Below are positions 1 through 8,433 of a stretch of DNA of 64,000 bases, one piece after another (position 1 is the first letter of the stretch; every line of letters begins with the position of its first letter). Source of the stretch: FACHB-T130 sp042747725. GTDB taxonomy: Bacteria > Cyanobacteriota > Cyanobacteriia > Cyanobacteriales > FACHB-T130. Under the pieces are notes generated by a model, which saw only the letters and a list, made by a program, of their open reading frames with translations, searched no databases and was not told the DNA's origin. Where the stretch lies: assembly GCF_042747725.1 (NCBI RefSeq), contig NZ_JBHZGO010000105.1:62001-126000 (forward strand). Direction: 5' to 3'. Position numbers and translations under genes: made by a program.

Positions 1-90
1 TGTTACCTATAACAGAAATTGAGAAACGAAAGGTATAATTATTCTATGGTCAATCAAATATTTAATTATGTTAAGTAAGGAGAAATTATA

Positions 91-399
91 ATGACATACA
101 AAGTTAACATTTTCATAGAAAAGAATGAATCAGGATATTCTGCATCTTCTCCTGAAATAGCTGGATATCAAGTTCAGGGTGATTCTCTTGACATGGTGTT
201 TGATAATCTTAAAGAGGCTGTCAAGCAAGACTTAGAAAAAATAACTGTCAAAACAAACGATAAGGTTGATCAACCAATCTGGGAAGTGGCTGAAGATATT
301 ATTCAAGATATGACAGAAGAGGAAATTAACCAACTGCCCATAAATGGTGCTGAACAGCATGACCATTACATCTACAGAACGCCCAAAATAGAAAGATGA
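91..399 (+). CDS. HicB/DUF1902-like antitoxin of a PIN toxin pair
   Basis: A 102-residue acidic protein. The N-terminal half (MTYKVNIFIEKNESGYSASS, then a segment with SPEIAGYQVQGDSL) has the beta-strand pattern of HicB/DUF1902-type antitoxins, which neutralise a partner toxin and often autoregulate. The C-terminal half is acidic and probably wraps the toxin. A strong Shine-Dalgarno AAGGAG lies at about 76-81, nine bases before the ATG, supporting this start. The stop overlaps the next gene by 4 bp (ATGA), so the two are translationally coupled. The antitoxin role is inferred from size, fold-like pattern and PIN neighbour. Confidence 0.75.
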   Translation: MTYKVNIFIEKNESGYSASSPEIAGYQVQGDSLDMVFDNLKEAVKQDLEKITVKTNDKVDQPIWEVAEDIIQDMTEEEINQLPINGAEQHDHYIYRTPKIER

Positions 400-818
400 A
401 AATGGTCTTTGCTGACACTTTCTACTGGATATCCTTAATTAATCCTAGAGATGGGTGGCATAAGCAAGTTCTAGAAGTTACTAAATCGCTCACTCGGACT
501 CCTATAGTTACTACAGATCAAGTGCTAGTCGAGGTTCTAGCTTTCTACTCAAAATCCGGTACTCGAATGCGTCAGCGGATAGTTCAGCTAGTTAGAAACA
601 TTATGAATAATTCAAATGTTCAGATAGTTGAACAGACCCATGAATCTTTTCTATCTGGTTTAGATTTATATGAAAGTCGCATCGATAAGGGATACAGCCT
701 GACTGATGGCATTTCTATGATTACTATGCGGGAATTAGGAATCGCTGAAGTGCTGACGCATGATAAACACTTCACTCAAGAAGGCTTTACGATATTGTTT
801 AGAAACCTGGACGATTGA
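396..818 (+). CDS. PIN-domain ribonuclease toxin
   Basis: 140 residues with the PIN-domain acidic pattern: an early Asp (FADTFYWISL, residue 7), a central Glu in VLVEVLAF, a Ser-Leu-Thr-Asp motif (YSLTDGISM) and a terminal Asp in VLTHDKHF. These side chains coordinate the metal ions for RNA cleavage in the family. It starts inside the last codons of the upstream antitoxin gene (ATGA overlap), the usual type II toxin-antitoxin order. A second ATG at 402 is possible. The target RNA cannot be read from sequence. Confidence 0.88.
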   Translation: MKMVFADTFYWISLINPRDGWHKQVLEVTKSLTRTPIVTTDQVLVEVLAFYSKSGTRMRQRIVQLVRNIMNNSNVQIVEQTHESFLSGLDLYESRIDKGYSLTDGISMITMRELGIAEVLTHDKHFTQEGFTILFRNLDD

Positions 819-830
819 ATCGGGTTTAGC

Positions 831-906
831 GCGATCGCATTCTTTCTCCACTTCACTCCAAAGCGCGATCGCATTTTTGGCAATTCTTCCCGAACAGCGC
901 GATCGC
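831..906. repeat. Three HIP1 octamers at exact 34-bp spacing
   Basis: GCGATCGC occurs at 831-838, 865-872 and 899-906, each preceded by AGC and followed by A. The spacing is 34 bp twice. The sequence between is only loosely similar, so this is a degenerate tandem repeat rather than a CRISPR array. It sits just after the PIN gene; a short open frame across it has no coding signature. Confidence 0.7.
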
Positions 907-1066
907 ACGTTGAAGATAGATTGTTTTACCTGTTGCAGAAATTGATACGGCTAATTAAGGTTTAGTATTTCGCAAAAAAAAGTTCTAGTTTGCAGAAACT
1001 TTTTAAGCCCACGAACTTCTAAGAAGGTATCAGTGAAAATACACAGAGTTCGTGGGTTCCCTATTT

Positions 1067-1738
1067 ATGACTTCCTTAAACAACTTAAAGTCTGGCGTTT
1101 TGGTATTGATGGCTCTGGGCACATTTGCCGGTTCTGCTGTCGCTGTACCCATCAATGTTCCCGTCCCTACAACCACTCGTGCTAGCAACCCATCTCAGAC
1201 CAGAACTGTAATAGCTTCTGGAGCTTCCATTCCCGTTAGATATGACGGAACGGCTGAAAAAATCCTGCTATCTCGAACCGAAAAAGTGCCTTTAATTTTA
1301 ACAGTTTCATCAACTGTTAAAAGCAGTTATGGTACAACTTTGATTCCGGCGGGGACAAAGATTATGGGTCAATTGCAACCCGCTGGTCAAGGCTCTCAAT
1401 TTGTGGCGACACAAATTGTTCTCCCCTTTGATGGTACTAGGACAATCAATGCTAGTTCTGCAATTGTGACGAGAACTGAACAAATCAAAAAAGGTTCTAG
1501 AACCAACACAATCTTGAAAGGTGCCGCCTTGGGTGGAGCCGCTGCATCCGCGATCGCCGCACTGACTGGCGACAAAGCGATCGCTACTGAAGAAGTCTTG
1601 GGTGGCTCAGGCTTGGGCGCTTTAGCTGGGCTATTTTGGGGACGCAAATCTGTTGATGTCATCTCCGTTAATCCCAGCCTTGATTTGAGGACTGTCACCC
1701 TGCGTTCTGAGCTGCCAGTCACAGTCGCCCTACGCTAA
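1067..1738 (+). CDS. Exported glycine-zipper protein, copy 1
   Basis: 223 residues from the ATG at 1067; an upstream start at 1052 adds only five residues and puts charged-poor sequence before the signal peptide. Residues 1 to about 27 form a Sec signal peptide ending AGSAVA. A mature beta-rich domain follows (GASIPVRYDGTAEKI, TLIPAGTKIMGQLQP), then a Gly/Ala-rich hydrophobic stretch (GAALGGAAASAIAALTGD) typical of glycine-zipper membrane or oligomer segments. It is a paralogue of the next gene, about 250 bp downstream, with the same domain order. Function is unknown; envelope or periplasmic location is inferred from the signal peptide. Confidence 0.8.
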   Translation: MTSLNNLKSGVLVLMALGTFAGSAVAVPINVPVPTTTRASNPSQTRTVIASGASIPVRYDGTAEKILLSRTEKVPLILTVSSTVKSSYGTTLIPAGTKIMGQLQPAGQGSQFVATQIVLPFDGTRTINASSAIVTRTEQIKKGSRTNTILKGAALGGAAASAIAALTGDKAIATEEVLGGSGLGALAGLFWGRKSVDVISVNPSLDLRTVTLRSELPVTVALR

Positions 1739-1750
1739 ACAACGAACAGG

Positions 1751-1851
1751 TAATACCAATTTCCTTTGGTGATGCTACACGAGCCGTCTGTTACAGACAT
1801 ACTGTGAAATGGTATAAGAACGATCCGGCTCCCTCCCCGAATCGGGGAGGG
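1751..1851. repeat. Intergenic palindromic repeats between the two paralogues
   Basis: Two repeats typical of cyanobacterial spacers. 1751-1816 opens with TAATACCAATTTC and closes with GAAATGGTATA, an imperfect inverted pair with an inner GTCTGTTACAGAC hairpin (1787-1799), resembling a degraded MITE. 1831-1851 is a perfect 8-bp stem CCCTCCCC/GGGGAGGG with a 5-base loop. A similar G-rich unit recurs near 22370-22405. Confidence 0.5.
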
Positions 1852-1984
1852 TTGGGGAGAGGTTCTTTCCGCAGCGCTCTCCATTTTTCCTTTGCCATGC
1901 ACTAAATCAGTTCAATTGTCAAGAAACAAATTCAGCAGCGAAGCGTCTTGACCCTTATCCGTATAATTGCTGAGAGTGTTCCCT

Positions 1985-2644
1985 ATGTCTCGCTTCAATC
2001 GCTGGAAATCAGGAACCGCTGCACTCATGGCATTGACAATTACCGCCGGTGCAGCTGCTCCCTTCGTCGCGTCTGCGCCTGCTGCTGCCCAATATTACGA
2101 ATTTCCGCCTCCACCCGTTTCCCAAGTCAGCATTCCCTCAGGCACAACCCTCCCCTTGCGCTATAACAAGGCGAATAAAATCATTGTGTCTCCCAAGGAA
2201 ACGATGCCCTTAACGCTGACGGTGGCAACAAACGTCAGAAATACTCGCGGAACTATCTTAATTCCGGCAGGAACTCAGGTGATTGGTCAACTGCAACCCG
2301 CGACTAGAGGCGGTTCCCAGTTTGTTGCCAGAGAATTAGTTTTCAACAACGGGAAACGGCAGTATATCAATGCCTCTTCCAGAGTGATTACTCGCACCGA
2401 ACAAGTTAGTCGCGGAACTAATACCAGTTCTATTTTGAAGGGTGCAGCCGTTGGTGGAGCCGCCGCAGCTGCAATTGGCGCTTTGACTGGAGACAGAGCG
2501 ATCGCGACTGAAGAAATTTTGGGGGGTGCTGGTTTGGGTGCCTTAGGCGGACTGCTGTTGGGCAAAAAAAGAGTTGATGTTGTCGTCGTTAACCCCAACA
2601 CCGATTTAAATGTCACACTGCGCTCGGCTCTGGCGCTGCGCTAG
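1985..2644 (+). CDS. Exported glycine-zipper protein, copy 2
   Basis: 219 residues from the ATG at 1985 (MSRFNRWKSG); an in-frame start at 1967 would add MLRVFP. A Sec signal peptide spans about residues 1-35 and ends APAAAQ. The mature part aligns with the preceding gene along its length: IPSGTTLPLRYNKANKIIV, TILIPAGTQVIGQLQP, INASSRVITRTEQVSRG and a Gly/Ala segment GAAVGGAAAAAIGALTGDRA, then GLLLGKKRVDVVVVNP. The two genes are a tandem duplication that has diverged substantially. No catalytic motif is visible and the function is unknown. Confidence 0.82.
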   Translation: MSRFNRWKSGTAALMALTITAGAAAPFVASAPAAAQYYEFPPPPVSQVSIPSGTTLPLRYNKANKIIVSPKETMPLTLTVATNVRNTRGTILIPAGTQVIGQLQPATRGGSQFVARELVFNNGKRQYINASSRVITRTEQVSRGTNTSSILKGAAVGGAAAAAIGALTGDRAIATEEILGGAGLGALGGLLLGKKRVDVVVVNPNTDLNVTLRSALALR

Positions 2645-2696
2645 CCTTTATTCGAGCCAATGCGGTTTTTAGCTCGTTGTCTCAAAGAAGATGCTG

Positions 2697-2752
2697 TAGG
2701 GCGGGGTATACCCCTGCCCTACGGTAAAGACGTTGCACGCAATGTCTCTACA
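2697..2752. repeat. Two adjacent hairpins between convergent genes
   Basis: GTAGGGCGGGGTATACCCCTGCCCTAC (about 2697-2723 in total; arms GTAGGGC and GCCCTAC) is followed by a second imperfect hairpin GTAAAGACGTTGC/GCAATGTCTCTAC (about 2725-2752). They lie between the plus-strand gene ending at 2644 and the minus-strand gene ending at 2790, so they could also end transcription from both sides, though no strong T-run follows. Confidence 0.45.
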
Positions 2753-2789
2753 ATCTTTATGGGTTTTCTAAAAATTTTCCAAAATAGAC

Positions 2790-3005
2790 TTAGGAACTAG
2801 GCTTGCCTACACCGGGGTTTGCCTCTTTCTTGACTTCAGGCACAACATCCGGGCGCTCCTTATCTTCCCAACCCACAGGGCGTTTAGAGTTGTACCACGC
2901 AACGGAACCGATGGTTACAGCGGCAACAAAACCTACCACGTACACAGCAGCCGCAGAGACTGGAAAATGAGGCGTATTAGTAGCAACTTCCATCAATAAA
3001 TGCAT
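2790..3005 (-). CDS. Small membrane protein resembling PSII factor Psb35
   Basis: 71 residues with one membrane helix (about residues 17-38, AAAVYVVGFVAAVTIGSVAW) followed by a conserved-looking polar tail NSKRPVGWEDKERPDVVP. The layout matches the small cyanobacterial family to which Psb35 (Ssl2148 of Synechocystis) belongs, a factor associated with the CP47 assembly module; this assignment is from memory of the family, not from an alignment. The start at 3005 has AGGAGT nine bases upstream, better than the internal Met at 2993. It would sit in the thylakoid membrane. Confidence 0.6.
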   Translation of the reverse strand: MHLLMEVATNTPHFPVSAAAVYVVGFVAAVTIGSVAWYNSKRPVGWEDKERPDVVPEVKKEANPGVGKPSS

Positions 3006-3046
3006 TCTTTGGAAACTCCTTATCGATTTTTGGTTATCCTACCAAA

Positions 3047-3075
3047 ACTCAGGGGATCGTCTATCACCCCTGAGT
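3047..3075 (-). terminator. Probable terminator after the PBP gene
   Basis: On the minus strand a perfect 9-bp stem ACTCAGGGG/CCCCTGAGT with an 11-base loop is followed by TTTTGG. It lies 60 bases past the stop of the penicillin-binding protein gene and just before the promoter region of the small membrane-protein gene. The T-run is short. Confidence 0.55.
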
Positions 3076-3134
3076 TTGATCCCCATTGTTTTAGCGATCG
3101 CGCCTGAGAGTTAGAAAGTTGATTCTGACCGTGC

Positions 3135-5756
3135 CTAATTTTCCTTCCGCGCGGCTGGGGGAGCAGGAGGCGGGGCGGCACTTTCCGTTGTTCTCCTAGG
3201 TGCCCGTGGAGCGGGTGGCGCAGGAGTGTAGGTTCGTCTTCTCCTTGGCTGTGCACTGCTAGAAGTAGAATCTGATGATGCCCTTCTGCGAGAACGACGC
3301 CGAACGGGTGCCGACTCCTGAGAGCTTGTGCTTGCTTGGCGACGAGAACGGCGGTAGCTACGGCTGCTGTTGCTCGGAGTCTCTTGGCTTTGAGAATTTG
3401 TATTTGCTTGGCGACGAGAACGACGGTAGCGAGGTCTAGATTCTTCTTGAGACTGGACTTCTTGGCGGCGACGGCGTCTGCGAGTAGGTTCGCCCTGACT
3501 GGAGCTTTGGACGCTGCTAGTACGGTAGCGTCTACGCCGGGGAGTTTCTTCACTGGAGCTGCCATCGCTATCTCTAGTCCGACGAGACCTGCTACGCCGG
3601 GGGGTGTCATCGTCGTCGCTGTTTTTGGAGATGATGCTTCCAGAGAAGATGCTTTTAGGCTTGATGGGCTTGATCGTGAGCTGGGGTTTACGTCCTTCTA
3701 GATCGGTGGGTCGCTCTGGGAACTTCTCGACCGGGATATCTTTTACCACTTTCACCATGAATTTATTCCAGGTGTAGGCGGCTGTACTACTAGCGCCCCA
3801 AGTCGGTTTGTTGTCATCGTTGCCCAGCCAGACACCCGCAACCATTTGGGGGATGTAGCCAATAAACCACAGGTCGCGTGCCTCGTCCGAGGTGCCCGTC
3901 TTCCCAGCAACGGGTCGATCGTCTAGCGCGGCGGCGCGACCCGTCCCCTCATTGACGACGCCCCGCAGCAACCAGGTCATAATTGCAGAGGTATCTTCTT
4001 GTAGGACACGGTCGGGCTTAAACTTCGCTTCGTAGATAACGTTCCCACGCCGGTCGAGAACGCGACGAATGCCGTAAGTTTTTGTATGCATCCCTTGGGT
4101 CGCAAAGGTACCATAAGCACTGGTGAGTTCCAGCAGGTTAACTTCAGAGGCACCTAAGGCAGTGGAATAGGTCGGCTTCAGTTCTGATTCGATGCCCATT
4201 TTGTGGGCAACATCGATCACCGTATCCCATCCCACATCGACCAACACTTTGACAGCAACGACATTGATTGAGCTAATCAGAGCATCTCGCATGGAGATCC
4301 AGCCCAGGTGGTCTTCGCTGTAGTTTTTGGGGGTATAGCCGTCTACTTTGTACGGAGCGTCCAGGTAGCCGCGATAGGGAGTGAAACCGGCAGCCATTGC
4401 CGTAGTGTATACAAACGCTTTAAATGTCGAACCGGGCTGGCGCTGTGCCTGAGTAACGCGATTAAACTGTTGCTTGTAAAAATCTTTTCCCCCGACCATT
4501 GCCCGGATCTCGCCGGTACGCGGATCGATTGCTACGAGGGCGGCTTGCTCGAAGTTTTGACCCCGACCGCTCTCTTCAACGGTTTCGATGACGGCTTTTT
4601 GGGCAGCTTCCTGCCACTCTGGCTTCAGGGTAGTTTCCACCGTCAATCCCCCAGCCTTAATCGCTTCTGGCGAGACGTGCTTGGGCAGTTCTTGTTGGAT
4701 GTATTCGGTGAAGTAGGGGGCGAATCTTTCGAGTCGCTTAGGAAGACTGGGTTTTGTCACCAGGGAGGCAGCGATCGCTTTCTCGGCTTCGGTTGCGGTA
4801 ATGAACCCCGCCTCCTGCATCTGTTGTAATACCAGATTGCGGCGCTCTTTAATCGCTTGTGGATTCTTAATTGGCGAGTATTGATTGGGTGCTGGTGGGA
4901 TGGCGGCAAGTGTCGCCATTTCCGACAGGGTTAGTTCATACACTGGCTTAGAAAAGTAAACCCAAGCTGCATCTGCCACTCCATAAGCACCTTCTCCCAA
5001 ATAAACCAAATTTAAGTAGCGTTCTAAAATTTGATCTTTGGTGTTTTCCTGCTCGATTTTTTGAGCTGTCCGAACTTCCTTAAGTTTGCGCCAAACGCTA
5101 CGTTCCTGATCGAGAAAGACCATCCTCGCCAGCTGTTGGGTGATGGTGCTACCGCCTTCTACGACATCTCTTGCCACCAGGTTAGAAAAGGCTGCCCTTA
5201 AAACGCCCTGGTAATCGACTCCCTGGTGTTTGTAAAAGCGTCTGTCTTCTATCGCTATGAAGGCTTGAATCAGCTGCTGGGGAATTTTGTCAATTTTTAG
5301 GGTTTCGCGAGTAGCGGGGCCGATTTGTTGAAGTATCTTGTTGTTTGAAGCTTTGATCGTCAAAGTCTCTGGTCGCATCAAGGTTAAGGCATCGCTGGTA
5401 TCGGGTAAGCTACTCTCCAGCGACCACCCAGCGAACGAAAGCGCGATCGCTCCTCCTCCTACACCCAAGGCAAGCCAAAATCGACGCTGATGATAAAGCG
5501 GGTTCTCGCCGGTGAATGGCTTCTTAACAATTTCAGGAAGCTCCTGAGTGGAGAAGCGCTTCAGCCGCAAGAGATTTCGCTTCAATTGCCGACGATGTCT
5601 TGATGCGTCTCTCTCTCCTTTGTCTTGTTCCTTGTCATCAATCGGAGTATCGACTGGTTCTTCTTTGTTACCTACAGGAGTATCGACTGGTTCATTTGAC
5701 ACCCCCGCATTGAACTTGCCTGATAAATCCTTCAGTCTTGAGATGAACTTGGTCAC
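3135..5756 (-). CDS. Class A penicillin-binding protein (PBP1A family)
   Basis: 873 residues. It polymerises and cross-links peptidoglycan on the outer face of the cytoplasmic membrane. A cytoplasmic N-terminus is followed by one membrane anchor (about 93-111). The GT51 glycosyltransferase domain carries EDRRFYKHQGVD (170-181) and GGSTITQQLAR (201-211). The transpeptidase has all three active-site motifs: STFK (443-446), SIN (496-498) and KTGT (619-622). From about 680 to the end there is a low-complexity tail rich in Arg, Ser and Gln with repeated YRRSRRQ-like units, ending Pro/Ala-rich; it is disordered and highly basic. Family membership is certain; the tail's role is not known. Confidence 0.96.
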   Translation of the reverse strand: MTKFISRLKDLSGKFNAGVSNEPVDTPVGNKEEPVDTPIDDKEQDKGERDASRHRRQLKRNLLRLKRFSTQELPEIVKKPFTGENPLYHQRRFWLALGVGGGAIALSFAGWSLESSLPDTSDALTLMRPETLTIKASNNKILQQIGPATRETLKIDKIPQQLIQAFIAIEDRRFYKHQGVDYQGVLRAAFSNLVARDVVEGGSTITQQLARMVFLDQERSVWRKLKEVRTAQKIEQENTKDQILERYLNLVYLGEGAYGVADAAWVYFSKPVYELTLSEMATLAAIPPAPNQYSPIKNPQAIKERRNLVLQQMQEAGFITATEAEKAIAASLVTKPSLPKRLERFAPYFTEYIQQELPKHVSPEAIKAGGLTVETTLKPEWQEAAQKAVIETVEESGRGQNFEQAALVAIDPRTGEIRAMVGGKDFYKQQFNRVTQAQRQPGSTFKAFVYTTAMAAGFTPYRGYLDAPYKVDGYTPKNYSEDHLGWISMRDALISSINVVAVKVLVDVGWDTVIDVAHKMGIESELKPTYSTALGASEVNLLELTSAYGTFATQGMHTKTYGIRRVLDRRGNVIYEAKFKPDRVLQEDTSAIMTWLLRGVVNEGTGRAAALDDRPVAGKTGTSDEARDLWFIGYIPQMVAGVWLGNDDNKPTWGASSTAAYTWNKFMVKVVKDIPVEKFPERPTDLEGRKPQLTIKPIKPKSIFSGSIISKNSDDDDTPRRSRSRRTRDSDGSSSEETPRRRRYRTSSVQSSSQGEPTRRRRRRQEVQSQEESRPRYRRSRRQANTNSQSQETPSNSSRSYRRSRRQASTSSQESAPVRRRSRRRASSDSTSSSAQPRRRRTYTPAPPAPRAPRRTTESAAPPPAPPAARKEN

Positions 5757-6376
5757 GTCAACTCCTCAATCACCAAAAACTTCTGGCGCAAAATTCCCTG
5801 CTTATTGTTGCCTATTTTATGGCTTGAATCCGGGATCTGTGCCTAGACAATTGTGAACTTATTCGCTTTTTGTCAAGTTATTGTTTTTTATTCCATCAGA
5901 AAATACAGCTCAAGTCACCCAGCACCAAGCTTTGCTATAGACATTGTTTGTTTATAGCTGGAGCAACCTCAAACAATGGGGCAAATCTCTGGGCATTTTC
6001 TAGCAAACTCCTGATTATCACCTTCTTTCTTCCTGGCTGAGCCTATTTGAGCAGCAGACGTGGTATTTGAGAAAATCTAGCTTTCTGGGAACTCATCTGG
6101 AAAATGGCAACTCCGGTTTGTAAATAAAAATACCTTCCCTAAGACAGATGTACTCGCTGGGGTTAGTATAAGCGATCGCTATTTCCGCTCAAAGCGCGAT
6201 CGCACTTATTTTTAGAGAAGATATGTTTTGAACGAACCGCCAAGGACGCGAAGGGCGCGAAGAAAGAGAAAGAAGAGGAAGAAGAGAAGCTTACGAATTA
6301 CTTAGGATTGTTATAATTTCATTTGCTATAGTTTAATCTTATCTCTAAATATTTTTGCAAATAAATTGACAGCAGC
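5757..6376. other. 620-bp intergenic region
   Basis: Divergent spacer between the PBP gene and the SemiSWEET gene, so it should hold both promoters. Two GCGATCGC octamers lie within about 6171-6203. GAACGAACCGCCAAGGACGC at about 6233-6252 is one copy of a repeat seen again near 11937. A TATAAT at about 6312 and TATAGT near 6328 are possible -10 boxes for the downstream gene, unproven. No coding signal is visible. Confidence 0.5.
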
Positions 6377-6631
6377 ATGGATTTTGTGACAATTTTGGGA
6401 TTTTTGGCGGCAACGTTGACCACTGTTGCCTTTTTGCCTCAACTCTTTAAAGTATGGCAATCAAAATCAGCTAAAGATGTTTCTCTGGAAATGCTAATTA
6501 TTTTCTGTACGGGTGTCTTCTTGTGGTTGGTGTACGGCTTTTACATTCAATCTTTTCCGGTTATTGCTGCCAACTTGTTGACCTTGATTTTTAATCTGAT
6601 AATTTTATCGCTTAAAATTAAATATGAATAA
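6377..6631 (+). CDS. SemiSWEET (MtN3/PQ-loop) transporter
   Basis: 84 residues forming three membrane helices, the bacterial half-size unit of SWEET sugar transporters, which works as a homodimer. Helix 1 contains the PQ motif (TTVAFLPQLFKVWQSKS), followed by the family's conserved SAKDVSLEM turn and the central WLVYGFYIQSFPV segment. Length matches the family (about 85-90 residues). Substrate is probably a sugar by family precedent but cannot be read here. The radical SAM gene follows about 30 bp downstream on the same strand and could be cotranscribed. Confidence 0.93.
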   Translation: MDFVTILGFLAATLTTVAFLPQLFKVWQSKSAKDVSLEMLIIFCTGVFLWLVYGFYIQSFPVIAANLLTLIFNLIILSLKIKYE

Positions 6632-6661
6632 GATAATCTTTTAAGGTTTTACTTGCCTGTG

Positions 6662-8293
6662 ATGTCTGGAGTTTTTGCCGCAGAACGTCTTTTATTTACA
6701 CCCGCGATGCCCGACACCGACGCCATCCGGACTATATTTGCCTTCCCGAATGAGTATAGCGTTGGCATCACTAGCCTGGGCTATCAGGTGGTGTGGGCGT
6801 CTTTGGCAATGCGCTCCGATCTTGAAGTCAGCCGCCTATTTACAGATACTCACGAGCCGCTGCTGCGATCGCCTGAATTAGTCGGATTTTCCCTTTCTTG
6901 GGAATTGGATTATGTCAATATCCTCAATTTGTTGGAATTGCTGGAGATTCCTAATCGAGCATCTGCGCGTGATGACAATCATCCCCTCGTATTTGGGGGA
7001 GGACCAGTATTAACCGCCAATCCAGAACCTTTTGCTGCCTTTTTTGATGTCATTTTGCTGGGAGATGGCGAAAATCTGCTCAGCAATTTTATTGATGCGT
7101 ATAAAGAAGTTAGAACCGCTACACGACAAACTCAACTGAGGCGTTTGGCGCAAGTGCCTGGAATTTATATTCCTAGTTTGTATCAAGTTGAATATCACGC
7201 GCCCGATGGCTTGATCCAGTCAATTTTGCCCGTAGATGCGGAGATTCCCGCCGTAATTGAAAAGCAGACATATCGGGGAAATACGCTTTCCGCTTCAACT
7301 GTGGTGACACAGAAGGCGGCGTGGGAAAATATTTATATGGTGGAAGTGGTACGCAGTTGCCCGGAAATGTGCCGCTTCTGTTTGGCGAGTTATCTAACGT
7401 TGCCGTTTCGGACAGCGAGTTTGGAAAGTTCGCTAATTCCAGCCATCGATCGGGGATTGACGGTGACGAATCGACTGGGATTATTGGGGGCGTCTGTTAC
7501 GCAACACCCAGAATTTGAAACCCTGCTAAATTATTTGAGTCAGCCAAAGTACGACGATGTACGCCTAAGTATTGCTTCGGTGCGGACGAATACGGTGACG
7601 GTACAGCTAGCTGAGACTTTAGCAAAACGAGACACGCGATCGCTCACTATTGCCGTAGAAAGTGGTTCGGAACGGTTGCGGCAAATTATCAATAAAAAGC
7701 TGACTAATGAGGAAATCATCCAAGCTGCAATCAATGCCAAAGTGGGTGGATTAAGCAACCTCAAACTCTATGGAATGGTGGGAGTTCCGGGGGAGGAACC
7801 AGAAGATTTAGAAGAAACTGTGGCGATGATGCGATCGCTAAAAAAAGCCGCGCCTGGGTTACGCTTGACATTCGGATGCAGCACTTTTGTCCCCAAGGCT
7901 CATACGCCGTTTCAGTGGTTTGGAGTCAATCGGGACGCTGAAAAGCGGCTGAAAAGCTTAGAGAAGCAATTGCGACGCGAAGGCATTGATTTTCGACCGG
8001 AAAGCTATAACTGGTCAGCGATCCAAGCTTTAATATCAAGAGGCGATCGCCGACTTTCCCATCTTTTAGAACTGACGCGACACTACGGCGACTCTCTAGG
8101 CAGCTACCGCCGTGCCTTTAAAGAACTGCGAGGACAACTGCCGGATCTAGATTACTATATCCACGCCAGTTGGTCGTTAGAGCAAGTTTTGCCTTGGAGC
8201 CACTTGCAAGGGCCATTACCAGCCGCAACCCTACAGAAGCATCTAGCCGCCGCTACGGCTCATTTTCGGGAAGCTTCACCCTGTTTAACCTAG
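6662..8293 (+). CDS. Radical SAM protein with B12-binding-like N-terminus
   Basis: 543 residues from the ATG at 6662 (a TTG at 6653 is the less likely alternative). The N-terminal third has the B12-binding-like pattern seen in TIGR03960-type proteins (FGGGPVLTANPEPFAAFFD, ILLGDGE). The radical SAM core begins with the cluster motif CPEMCRFC, a Cx3Cx2C that binds the 4Fe-4S cluster, followed by VESGSERLRQIINK and YGMVGVPGEEPEDLEE strands of the TIM barrel. It is shorter than the roughly 850-residue fused form and lacks the C-terminal DUF2344 part. The substrate is unknown. Confidence 0.9.
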   Translation: MSGVFAAERLLFTPAMPDTDAIRTIFAFPNEYSVGITSLGYQVVWASLAMRSDLEVSRLFTDTHEPLLRSPELVGFSLSWELDYVNILNLLELLEIPNRASARDDNHPLVFGGGPVLTANPEPFAAFFDVILLGDGENLLSNFIDAYKEVRTATRQTQLRRLAQVPGIYIPSLYQVEYHAPDGLIQSILPVDAEIPAVIEKQTYRGNTLSASTVVTQKAAWENIYMVEVVRSCPEMCRFCLASYLTLPFRTASLESSLIPAIDRGLTVTNRLGLLGASVTQHPEFETLLNYLSQPKYDDVRLSIASVRTNTVTVQLAETLAKRDTRSLTIAVESGSERLRQIINKKLTNEEIIQAAINAKVGGLSNLKLYGMVGVPGEEPEDLEETVAMMRSLKKAAPGLRLTFGCSTFVPKAHTPFQWFGVNRDAEKRLKSLEKQLRREGIDFRPESYNWSAIQALISRGDRRLSHLLELTRHYGDSLGSYRRAFKELRGQLPDLDYYIHASWSLEQVLPWSHLQGPLPAATLQKHLAAATAHFREASPCLT

Positions 8294-8433
8294 CCTACGG
8301 GGTGATTACGACCGTAAGGACACGGATAAGCCGATTCTGCCATTTTATGAAAACCGCGATCGCACAGATGTAGTTGTTAGAAACTCCAGTGAGACTCTAA
8401 GAAGAGTTTTATTCTCCCAAGGTAGGCTAACAG

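Noticed and set aside
831..906. Evenly spaced short repeats as a CRISPR array
   Set aside because: Only an 8-bp core is shared, it is the ubiquitous HIP1 word, and no cas genes are in the window.
1396..2616. Minus-strand open frames (1396-1722 and 2287-2616) under the two glycine-zipper genes
   Set aside because: They mirror each other only because the sense genes are paralogues; composition is that of antisense of Gly/Ala-rich DNA.
3020..3610. 196-codon open frame overlapping the 3' part of the PBP gene on the same strand
   Set aside because: It reads the Arg/Ser-rich tail DNA in another frame; biased codons give long open frames there. No domain or start signal.
4308..4829. 173-codon plus-strand frame across the PBP gene
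   Set aside because: Antisense to conserved transpeptidase motifs; no ribosome site and no recognisable protein.
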